This document shows positions 47,985-59,700 of a DNA stretch of 64,000 nucleotides, piece after piece. Position 1 is the stretch's first letter, and each line of letters begins with the position of its first letter. Under the pieces are notes generated by a model. That model had not been told where the DNA came from. It made no database searches and saw nothing but the letters and a program-made list of their open reading frames with translations. The DNA lies in assembly GCA_011009095.1 (NCBI GenBank), contig VTPC01000509.1, positions 10,397-74,396 on the forward strand. The letters run 5' to 3'. The DNA is from Ignelater luminosus. Its lineage: Eukaryota; Arthropoda; Insecta; Coleoptera; Elateridae. Position numbers and translations under genes: made by a program.

Positions 47985-48850
47985 ATAGACCCCTACAACG
48001 AATGTTGAAAATGAGTCATTCTGGAACGTTACCGTTGTTATAAGGGCACATTCTTCAGCAATATGGTCTCTTAATTCAGGTAATGTTTGTATAGAATTCC
48101 ATTTTCCAAAAAGGGGAAAACAAAATCGTCCAAGATAGTTAAATCCAGTTACCTTGATAGGAATCCAGGATTACAACGCAGACTAATAAGCCGATTTCCA
48201 AAGAACTGCCGCAAGCAATTGTGCCGTCCTGTTGGAAGAAACCTTGTTGCAACTCGTCATCGTGGAATTGGTTAACGAACTCATTTAAAAGGTTATTCCG
48301 ATATCCTGTACATTCACGGATCCTTCAAGAAATATGGGGCTAATCAAACGTTTACTAGAGAGAGCAATCCATATTCCAATTCTTACGGATGCAGCGAAGT
48401 CTGTCGAAAGATATGCGGGTTTTCTAAACTTTACAGTCTCATCATTTGGGAATTAACTTATTCCGACAAACAGAACCAGACCTTGTCGGAAAAGAAAGTC
48501 AGGTCCGCAAAATCGTTGTTACTTGCCATGTGTTCGTTAAACCATCTACAGTATAAAATGCGCCTGTTAAAATCTGCAGGCAATAATTCGTGATAAGACT
48601 GCATTTTATATGGAAATAGGTCACGGTCTTTTTTCACTACTGGTTTGCAGGTTCCGTAAGATAACCCAACTTCTAGAGACAGTCTTCTTAATGAAGTTGT
48701 TGGTGTTTCATATATGCTTGCCCGGACATTTTCAATGTTTTTAGCGATACGAACAGTTGGTTTGCCTTTACGATGCACGCTTCCCGTTTTCCGGAACAAC
48801 TGAACACAATTTTTTATTATATTAAAGAAATCCACCTTCAAAAATGCAAC
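47985..48850 (-). mobile_element. Tc1/mariner-superfamily transposase relic
   Basis: The minus-strand frame at 48458-48841 is a clear transposase middle section: CVQLFRKTGSVHRKGKPTVR, IENVRASIYETPTTSLRRLS, LEVGLSYGTCKPVVKKD, FPYKMQSYHELLPADFNRR and DLTFFSDKVWFCLSE (first catalytic Asp in FSDK). Further down, broken frames keep FLQQDGTIA (second Asp) near 48210 and a DDFVFPLFGKW-like piece near 48110 corresponding to the third block. Several stops and frame changes show an old copy. Terminal repeats were not found, so the limits are approximate. It belongs to a different lineage from the DD41D element at 15.5 kb. Confidence 0.8.
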
Positions 48851-49336
48851 GCCGGAGAACTACTTAGTTCCGAAATTCATTCACTCATGCTCGTGTATTG
48901 TAAATTCATTCGCAATTTACGTGAACACCGTTTCGAAGGTAAGATTCGATTACGAACGTTTTGTGCACTTGGGAGAATACTGTGAAAAAAATAAGCTAAA
49001 ATGAGATAATTTATTTTTAAATATCAAATCTTGACAGATTATTTTGGTAATTAAATAACCGAACCAATCAAAGACAAACATTTTTGAATTCATATGTTCA
49101 TATAACCACCCTTTATCTAAAATATAGTAGGGCATCTTAGCATGACACAATAATTAAGTCTACTAACTCTTAAACTCTTGGATTGGGTCTTACGACCCTT
49201 TAGAGTTATTCTAAAGAACAGCCCTGGTGAACTGTTCATAATAAAGGAATTAAGTGCTGATTCTGTACTACAGCTTGAAAGATAATACAGCTATGATGAG
49301 GTGGATCAAATACAGCAGTAGAAGTAGAAATGTGAA
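48851..49336. other. Spacer, nothing supported
   Basis: AT-rich with no protein-like frame. Confidence 0.4.
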
Positions 49337-49342
49337 GGGTGT

Positions 49343-49854
49343 CCAGTCATCGCAATACGGATTTACGGCAATTTGGGGAATGAAATTTTGCAAATGAATG
49401 GGCACGCTTGGACATAGGGAGAGGCGTTCTTTTCTGGTGTTTCGAAATTCATATGATACAAACTTTCAATAATACGCAACCAAATTTTCAAGATATGCAT
49501 TTTAAGCATATTTTTACGATTTTTTAGAAATCTGGAAAAACCGTGAAAAAAGTGAACTTCTTCGCATAAAATGTTAATTAAAGAAACAAAGACGACACTG
49601 GTCTTTCTGGCGTTTTGATTTTAAGAATTAGGATAAAAAGACTGATAAAATGACGCAAATTTCAAGTGGTTAGGATTGGGTACGATAAGTGACATTTTCC
49701 GTTTACGGTTTTTCGTGTTTTACTTGGAACCGCCCATGACCTTTATTTTGAAAAATATGCGTTTAAGACGAACATTTTTATTACATTTTTTGCTCAAGGA
49801 GAATCGAGTGGTGCTAATATTCTCCACCTGGGATAATACACCCTGTATATTTGT
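49343..49854. mobile_element. Possible MITE with AAGGGTGTCC / ACACCCTGTA ends
   Basis: AGGGTGTCC near 49346 and ACACCCTG followed by TA at about 49847-49856 are inverted and of the CAGGGTGTC style seen across the window. The interior has no coding capacity and little arm pairing. The ends are short, so this is tentative. Confidence 0.35.
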
Positions 49855-49989
49855 TTTTTCAACATACATTTTAAATAGATGCGTGCTGTCTTTGATTAAA
49901 AATAAATCTGTGACGCATGTATCAAGTATCTCTTTAGGTGAAATAGATATTATTTGAAGATTGAAAGAGTTCTGCAATGTAAAATACTA

Positions 49990-50234
49990 TAATAAATTCT
50001 CGTAGTTTGGTTTCGCCTCACTAATCTACCAGATGACGCTAAGATAGCGTCTGTGACGTAAGTTGGCTGATTCACATCTTGGTTGCTTTAGTTGCTTTAG
50101 GTTATTTTCTTAATTTTAGTTATATAGAAATTTCTTACGTTGGTTGGCTTGGCTTTTGTTAAATCACGGAATATTAAATGTCAGACAGACAGTAAAAAGA
50201 CAGGAGTGCTAATTTTGCATTGTATAAATACTAG
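49990..50234 (+). promoter_or_regulatory. Candidate promoter and untranslated first exon of the Ro60 gene
   Basis: The start codon of Ro60 lies two bases after a good acceptor (CATTTTAG, ending 50788), implying an upstream untranslated exon. A donor-like CTAG/GTGAGA at 50235 follows a less AT-biased block with GACGCTAAGATAGCGTC and TGACGTAAG near 50034-50062 (the latter resembling a CREB/ATF site). The assignment is by position and splice-site pattern only. Confidence 0.35.
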
Positions 50235-50789
50235 GTGAGAATATTTAAAATTACATAAATTCCGATCGCAATATTACCTAAGAAAAAGAAATTTAACTAA
50301 ACGATTTCTTTAGGTTTTCTTACGAATTCATTGCAATAAGGATAACCATTTTTGTTTATTTTACATGGATAACGGTTCTTCGGTTCTATTTACGGATATT
50401 TTATTTTGTAGATTATTGATGATTCACAGTTAAAAAATTTCTGAGAGCTTTTAAAATATATTTATTTAGGTTTCACTATAAAAGTAACATCAAGCTATAT
50501 TCTTTGTATAAACGGGATTAACGCATTAAATTACCTTAAATGTAAAAAAATTGCACTTGCACCTGTACACCACGTACGTATCACACACTTTTTTAAATGA
50601 TAGCAAATGCATATTTCACAACGCTAATTTTTATCAGTCTCTAAGAAAAATCCATTTGTATTAAGAAAAGAATTCTTGTATGTTTAAATTATATCATCTG
50701 TATCATTTTTGACTAAAGAAAATTCAATTCCAGTTTTTAAAATCATAATGATAGTAAAGTATAATTATTTAAGCATCTTACATTTTAGA

Positions 50790-53700
50790 ATGGCCACATC
50801 AAAAGTTGTTGCATGTCCAGAAGAACGCTTAAAAAGGTTTCTATATATAAGTAATGAAGATCCAAAATTTATAACTGGAAACCCAGAATATTATAAAGCT
50901 TACATCCCTGAGAGACTTACATCTGTCCAAAAGTTGCTGGATACAACAAATCCTGAATGTCTCTTAAACATCATCGAAAAAGTAAACAGTGAGAATTTAG
51001 TCGCACGTTCTGAAACCTTGTTCTTTGCATTAGCAGTTGCAGCGAGCATAACTACTAACGAAGCACTAAGACATAAAATATTTGCTACCCTCACAAATAT
51101 TATAAAAACATCAGAAGATTTATGTTTGTTTTTAAAATTTTATACAAAGCAAAAGAAAAAATTTGGAACAGCAGTGAATAAAGTTATTTCATCTTATTAT
51201 ACAAAAAAGGATATAGATGCATTGTTAGATGAAATTACAAAGTCAAGAGGATTTCATTCATGGACACATAAAGATCTAATTAAATTGTCACATTGCCGAA
51301 GCGCAACAGTCGGTAATTAATTTTGGTGATCAATAAAAATTACTTATTAATTCTTTTACTATTACAGAATTAACAGTAATAATACGTTACATTTTGTTTG
51401 GATTAGACAGTGCTACAAAAGTTGCAGAGGAGAACGATTCTTTAATGCCCATAATAGAAAAATTAAAAAAAGTACAAGAACTTAAGCGTTGTGAAAGCGA
51501 AACACGAATTGTTGAATTAATAAAAGAATTACAATGCAGTCAAATGACTCAAGTACCTTCCTTTTACCACAATAATCAAATGGTGTGTTATTCATGTACA
51601 ATATTTGTCAGTTTAGAAAAATTTTAATAATTTCAAAATTGTATTATATAATACTTGCAGTATATAATAAAATATTAATTTAATTCTTTTAGGTATGGGA
51701 AGCATTACTACCAGTACTGCCAATTCGAGATATTATATCAAACTTGCCGAAATTATATAAATTAGGATTTTTAAAAGCAAACACACCATTTCAAAGCAAA
51801 GTAGTAGACTGTCTTACAAGTATCGAAAAGATACAGGCATCACAACTTCATCCTGTGGAAGTATTAATTGGATTGAGAAATTTTGAGAAAGGTGGAAAGT
51901 AAGTTGTTCTGAGTAGCACCTTCTAATGTCTCATTTCATCAACACTTTTAAGTGGAGATCAAAATCTATTTATTAAATACTATCTTTAAATTTTAAATAT
52001 TTTGTACTTACATTCTTACACTGAGCTACAGGCAATTAATCTTAATTACCTTGCAATTCTTGTCTTAGAAAGGTCTATACAAAATTCTAGGAGTAATTCT
52101 ACTATATTAAACTGAGTACATGTCTCTAAACAGGCTTTCTCAAGGAAATAAATAATAATTGCTGTAAAATTGTTTTATAGTTTGTTGTGGTTAATAGGGT
52201 TGTTTAGTCAAATTCAGTATATGCAGTTTTTTTTACGTTCTTAGAAAGTATTTTACATCAATAACACTGTAAAAATATGAAGCTTTTAAAATCAATGCAA
52301 TAAAAGATATTTAAAAAATAATACATGATTACAGCGAGAAGCAATATACCGGGTGAAATTAAAATAGAAGATTTAACCACCCATTCGGTGGCTTTTATTT
52401 TTAAAAACTTCTCCTTCATTTCCTAGAAAAATACTCCTTTTGAAATACCAAAAGATTGTTTGAGAATCTGGAATACAAAATGTATCTGTTCAAAACAAAG
52501 CAATAAGAAAAAAATGACAATAAATCACATGCCGTTATCTGAGTTACATTGAGACAGTTTTGTTGACATTAACATTTCCAAATGTGATGCTATGATGACA
52601 GCAAGAATGCACAATTTTCATAATTTATTATTTATTTTATTGTAACAGCGATTTACGCCCAATGTGAATTAAAATTTTGTAGTTGAATGGATAAATTGAA
52701 ACAACACATTTAAACAATGTTTATTTGTTGACGTCTTTATACCTTTTTCTGGAAGGTCTTTCAATTGGATGATTTTCATTTGCTACTGCGGCAAAGGTAA
52801 TCTGCAAATTTTTGCTTTAAATTAACGACAATTGACAATTTTAAAATGTTATCAATGGGCACATCTAGGCATTAGCTATTACCCATTAATTTTTTCTAAC
52901 TATTTTGATTTCACCATACTGTGCTAATGTGACGTCACTGAGCCCTACTCCCATATGTCTGAATGCACTGAGGCAGAATATATGTCCTATACAATAAGAA
53001 TAACTGAAGTATTTCAGAAGATTATGGCAGTTTTTCTTTGGTCTTTATGTTTGATAAGAGTAAATTGTGTAATTGTTAAATAAGTGTGAATATTCCTTTA
53101 ATTTAAGAAAATAACTTCTGTGAATATTTATCACAAAAAGAAGAATTCCAGCTATTTATTCAAAATTTACATTTTAATTTAATAATTACTGACCATTTTA
53201 CTAGATTTATTTTATATTATTAATTTTTTTTTCATTGAAGGTGAAGACTGATACTATTATATACTATAGATGTTACAATGCGAACTCGTAAGTTATCCTC
53301 GATAAAACGGTTGAAAAAAATATGAAAAATATCATGACAGTCACATTAAAACTGTCACATAAAAGTTTAAGTAGAATATATACTGTAACTGATTTGTTAG
53401 GTATTTTTTGTTTTTGTAATAAACATTTTTATAATATGAAAAACGAATTTATTATTGTTTCTTTCAGATTTCAGAATTGAATTTATTTAAGGAATGTAAA
53501 GGATAGATAAGGATTGAAACTCAATATCTTAAAAGAATGTATCTAACTACACTGCTACAGTAAACAATTACAAAGCAGTAAAATTAATGTCATTTGTGAG
53601 TTATTTATAAAGAGAAATATTCAAGTTAGTTCGTATGTAAACTTAAAGGTTTTTGTAAGTATAACTAAAATAATTATATAAAAAATTGTAATGATATAAA

Positions 53701-56700
53701 ATATTATTATCAATAATAATGCCTTTGCTCAAAATTATAATAATTTTTGTGTTTTCAAACTATGTCCAATTTATTACATTCAATAATACAAAATTGACTA
53801 ATATATAGGGCTTGGTGACGTCATTCTGAACTCCACATTTATCCGAATTGCAGCAACTCTGATTTATTTAAACCAGTAGTTATTCAAAAAAAAGCTATAA
53901 TTCTGGATTTTGACTATTTATAACGCATATTTTCAGATTGAAATAAAAGAAATTACCAAACAACCCTATTGCAACATGAAACACTATACAGGGTGTCAGT
54001 GGACAGTGGAAACCGGATATCATATGCTTACGTTTTGAAATTGAGTTCTGAAACTTGGAATATTGAAATGGCATCATATTTGTCATTTTTTCTACTAAGG
54101 AAAGAGCTTCACATATAAATACCAGTTTCAAATAATTTTAATTGCAAGTCCTGATTTAATGTTTACTTATTAAAGAAAATTGGGATTTTTCTACAAAATA
54201 CAAATTTTGCTAGAATTTTAATTTCAAAGTATAGCACAAGTGAACGGTGATGTAAGACCTAAAACATTTAAGCTGATACCTGGCCTCTTGTAAACAGTGG
54301 CTCTTTTATGCATATTTTTTGGCACACAAACTGACCAATTCAAATCCAGCCAGTGATATTATTTTTTTCATTTAAAATTTTTAAAAAAGTTTTAATTAAT
54401 CTTAAAAAATTAATTATTTAAGTAATTAAATTCAATGGTAATAGTAGAAAGATTAGTAAAAATAGAAAGAGGATGAACAATGTTTTATGCAAAATCCAAT
54501 CACAATTTTGTTGGAAGTTCTAATTAAAACTTCCTTCAATTCAATTCTTTCAACTTTAAACAAAAATATGATGGATATTTATTTGTATAAAATATTATTT
54601 ATTGTTTTCTATTCTATATACTTGTTTTTGAATTTAAATAAAAATTTATGTAAGGTTTTTAAAATTTTCTTAAAATTAAAAAACTGTTTTGCAAATTTTG
54701 AATTCCTCAACAAGAATTAAGACTTTGTCGTATAACTTTTTTTTCCTAAAGTGCACTGTTTTCAAGATACAGGGTATCAAAGTCTCACCTGAAATTCCTT
54801 ATTTTCTCAATATTTTAAGAACAAAGTGAGATATCATGATGAAATTTTCTACATGTTTGTTATTCTAAGGTGTCGACTATCTTATGTAGTTTTGTATTTT
54901 ATATCCCTATTCCTATGGTAAAGAAAGTTGTTATGCCACTGAAATATTAAAAGATTCTTTAATTTCTGGACTCAGTGATTGATTCGGACAGAAAAGTTTA
55001 AACATTTCTTGTCATATAACTTCTTTCCCTAAAACTCACCGTTTCTGATGTGCAGGGTGTCAAAGTCTTAATTAGAAACAAGAAGTCTTGACACCCTATA
55101 CCTTAAAGATGGTGCACTTCAGGGAAAATAATTATATGACAAAAAGTGTTTTACTTTTTGTGGAGGAATATGGTGCAAATAATTGCATTTTGTTTTTGAG
55201 ATGACGTATGACCTTACCATAGGCTGTTGGACTTGAAAAGTTTAGGAAAATCTGATTTTACTAGGAAAAGATGTATTTTACAGAAAAAACACAAGAGTAA
55301 CTTTTTGTTCCAAATTGATCACTGATTCTGAAAATAAAAACATTTCTAATTCTTCAATGGTGTAACAATTTTTCTAGCATAAGGACTAGCCCATCTCCAA
55401 TTCTCTCCTCTAATAGGCAAAATTATGTAAGACAGACAACCTTAGAGTAACAAGCATGTAAAAAACTTCATCATAATATCTGATTTTCTTTTTCAAATAT
55501 AGGAAAAACAAGAAATTTTAAATGAAACTTTGACATCCTGTATCTTTACACTTTAGGAAAAAAAAAGTTCTATGGCAAAAAGGGCTTCATTTTTATGAAG
55601 CAATGTGCCTGCAAAATGCACTCATTTTCAAAGCACCCTGTATATATTCTTTTGTTTTAAACTCTGTTTCCATCGATATGTCATTTGCAATATTTTGTTT
55701 TAAGATAACCTCGAAAATACTCAATTTTTCTAAATTAGTAACACCATGATGTGACATCTTTTTGAGAATTTTTGTCAACTGTCCTGTAAACCATAAAGAA
55801 TGGTTGCTTTACTTCTTATTACCAATTTTGTTTTTCTAAAAACGGTTAACATTGAGAAACTGCATTTGTTTTACTGTCCTGTTTAATTTCTTGAGAAAAA
55901 CTGAGGTGTTGTTAGTTGAACCCATTTATTGCCAAAGTATCGAAAACGAAGCATTTCAATTTATTTTTTTTTCATTCATTTCTATTAATGATATTGCTTC
56001 AATGCAATTACACATTACACAGAAAGGTCTGTAGATTACAAATCTAGCAGAAAAACATTTATGCTTCAATAAATTAATTTTTTGTTAGTTTTTAAAGTGA
56101 AATGTTTACGGATGACCCCGCTTTCTTACCTACAAACGGAAGCAATAAATCAAACAATTATTTGTAAATATTTTTTATAACAGTACTTCACTCAGAAAGG
56201 TCTAGACCAAACATTCCTTGTGCTAAAAATTGTAACTGTTATTGTTGTAAAATTTCATAGACCCTAAAAGTTAATGTTTCGTTTTCGATACTTTGGCCGG
56301 ATATGCAGCTATGTTGTAGTAAAATCATAAAACTCTCAAAAACATAGAACCTGGGTAAATTATATAGGGTCTTCAAATGCATTTTTTTATTTTTTTTATT
56401 GCAAATACATTTTTGAGAGATATAAATACCGTTTTCACTCTTTTCTGGATATTTAAAAAAAAATATCATCAGTGACACTTTATAATAGTGCTTTTGTGTG
56501 TGACTACTACTATGATCAATCTAATAATTATTACCGTAATAGTATAATATTTGTTCATATCAAGAAGTAAGTAAATATTTTCTTTTCTTGCTGGTACGTA
56601 TGTAAAAGTTATCATGAATGTAATTATACTTGAAAATCCACAATATACGTCTTCTCCATTATCAAATGGATTTCGAAAGGTAGAAGAAATAAAACAACAG

Positions 56701-59700
56701 GTTGGTGGAAAAACCCCAATGGAAGTGTCTCTATGTTTTTTGATGATGACATTCTGAAGTCTGTTGTGGATTATAGCCTAAAATATGCACAGGAAAATAA
56801 CCGACATGACTTTAAATTTTCTATAGCCCGTTTGCAACGTTTTATCGGCATTCTAATACTGACCGGTTATCACACACTTCCAGCTTGTGATATGTACTGG
56901 TCAAAAGATCCAGATAAAGGGGTAGAAATAGTGAGAAATTGCATGAGCAGAAATGCTTCTCGTGCAATAAAAAGAAATATTCATTGTCGGACAATACTAT
57001 GCTGGACAAAAATGATAAATTTTCAAAGTTACGTCCAATATTTGAGAAAATGAACGAAAGGTATCTCCAGTTTGGAATATTTTCAAATAACCTCTCAATA
57101 GATGAACAAATGGTTCCATACTTTGGCAGACATTCTGCCAAGATGTTTATGAAAGGCAAACCCATACGTTTTGGTTTTAAAATTTGGTGTTTATGTAGTT
57201 CTGGGGGATACCTTTATCAATTCATTCCATACGGCGGTGCTAATCTTTCTAAACCAAAATCTGAACTTCCTTGGGAGCACAAGTAATAACAGATTTGCTC
57301 TTTGTTGTAAAGGATCCCTCGAGCTGTAAGGTATTCTTTTTTTCAAGCTACTCTTTATTTCATATTCTGAAGGAAAAGAGCGTTTCTTGATTGGTACGGT
57401 GAGAGAAAATCGTCTATCTAATTGCTCATTGGAAGCTACCAAAAGCATATCAAAAAAAGAAAGAGGAGACTTCGACTACATTGACGAGAATACAGAAGTT
57501 TTAGTTACCAGATGGAACGACAGTTCAGTTGTTACTGTGGCTACAGATCCTATTGTCAAGGTTAAAAGGTACAACCGAAAACTTAAAAAGGAAGTATCCA
57601 GCCCTCAACCAAATGTTATAAATGATTATAACAAGTACATGGGCGGTGTGAATCTTTTAGATAATGCTGAAGCGAACTATAAAATAAAGGTAAGAGGAAA
57701 AAAATGGTGGTGGCCCCTATTTATCAGTCTCATCGACTGCACCATAGTAAATGCCTGAAGAATCTACAACATTGCAAATGAGTCACATTTGTCTCAAATA
57801 GAATTTAGATCCTATTTAGTCCTATCTCTGATTCAATCTGAAGCGAAGAATGCGTTTGAAGTTGCAATGGAAGAAGAAAAGTCAGATACTGAACAACCTA
57901 GAACAACAACGTCATGGGGTCATCCATCACGAGATAGTTTGCCTAAGGAAGTCCATTATGATGAAATCGGTTACAACATTTTACGTCAAGAAGACGGTCG
58001 GAGGCGACATTGCAGAATATGTAAGACTAATAGTGTCTATATTTGTGATAAGTATCATGTACCTCTACATCCAAAGTGTTTCACGATGTTTCACAAAAAC
58101 GATAAATGCATTTAAGTATATTACTTTAGTTTTATTTTTGTTTCTGTAGTTGTTATTTGTATGCAACATACTATTAGCGGTATATTATATAAATATAGTT
58201 ATAGTTCATATATTCGCCCAAAGATTCGTTAACGAAACATTTTTTTTTATAAACTTCCGATTATTATTATTATTTTTTCTTGTAAATGTTTATATATGCA
58301 TTTATTTAGTAAATATATCTACCAGATTTGTCAAATTTTTTGTTACTTTTATGCTTGGCCAGAAATGGGTTAACAAATGTGTAAGCATCAATCTTTCTCA
58401 GGAAACTGAGTAAAACAAATGCAGTTTCTCAATGCTAACTTTTTTTGAGAAGCAATGTTGGTAATAAATAAAGCAACCATTCCTTGCAGTTTGCAGAGTA
58501 ATGGACAAAAATTCTTAAAAAATGACTTATCAATGGAAATAGAGTTTAAAGCAGAATCAGATTATAAAAAAATATATACAATGTGCTATTTATAAAAGTA
58601 AGGTTGATACAGCTTCTGTTAAAATTGCAAGCAAAAAGTGACAAATATGATGTCATTTCAATATCCCAAGCCTCAGAACTCTGTTTCAAAGTATAAGCAA
58701 ATGGTGGATTGTTTTCACTTCCTATTGACACACCCTGTATATTCCAAGATTATCTAAATAGTAGCTGTAATGGAAGTTGCTAGCATCACCCTTTACCAAG
58801 AATATGTCAAGGTTATATATTTCATTAATAAAGGAATTTAGTATAAACTTTTCTCGACTGTTCACATATATTTGGAGTAGCATGTAGCATATAGGTGTCT
58901 TCTGTTAGGGATTACAAATTAATAAAACAAAAAAATGGCAATGGTGGATTTTCTAGATTTTTTTAAAACATCTGTTTTGCAAAAGTTAGCAGTGCTCATA
59001 GTTTTCTATGTAAAATTATAAGCTTTCTCCTCTCACCATATACTTGGCTTAATCTGCAAACATCATAAGTACCAAAACCACAATCTTACGAGAGAGACAA
59101 AAACATTTTCCGAATATAATACTTGTGACCTGTACAACAAATTTTAATTTCCATTTTATGATGCTCCAAACTATTTCAAGGCTTTAATTATTAATGAAAA
59201 ACGAAGATTGAAATAATTTTTAACAAACTATAAATCTCAATTTTGACAAAAATGAACTTATGATAATTGCAAATTAAGCCGATGGTATTCCTTTAAAAAT
59301 GCTCTCCAACCTTAGTAATTTGTAAAAACCTGTCATGTACAATATTACTTTATTAAAAGACATTCAAAGTAAATTATTCAATACTACCAAAATCTGGTAG
59401 GTGGATCATTTAAGAGAATTCCTGTTTATGTTTTACAGGGTATTTAAAAAGTAACGGAACAACATTTAAGGGCGATTCCTAGAGTTAAAATAGGTCAATT
59501 GAGTTCAACTTGCAATAAGTGAAATTACCAAGGTCTAAGTATGTAGTTTTTTTAGTTATACAATCTTTAGTTTAAAAGCTTCTAACTTCTTAAGGAAACA
59601 ATTTCTTTATTACAAATTGTCCCATTGTTACATTACTTTCCAAACACCTTTTAAAACACATTTAAAATTTCAAATGCATTTTTCTCAAGAACAGTACATT

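Larger units (their letters stand above)
53989..58737. mobile_element. Palindromic CAGGGTGTC element split by later insertions
   Basis: The ends CAGGGTGTCAGTGGACAGTG and, inverted, CAGGGTGTGTCAATAGGAAG are each flanked by TA. The arms then pair over hundreds of bases: left 53989-54090 with right 58737-58635, and left 55645-55905 with right 58580-58390 (AAACTGCATTTGTTTTACT; GGTTGCTTTA; AAACTCT(G/A)TTTCCAT). The left arm is interrupted by another palindromic element (about 54665-55642) and the loop by a piggyBac (55925-58371). Before these insertions it was probably an 800-900-bp fold-back MITE like the one at 21.5 kb. Confidence 0.8.

Noticed and set aside
54487-54720. Lys/Leu/Phe-rich frame in Ro60 intron 3.
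   Set aside because: Composition matches translated AT-rich DNA, and it overlaps the edge of a palindromic element.
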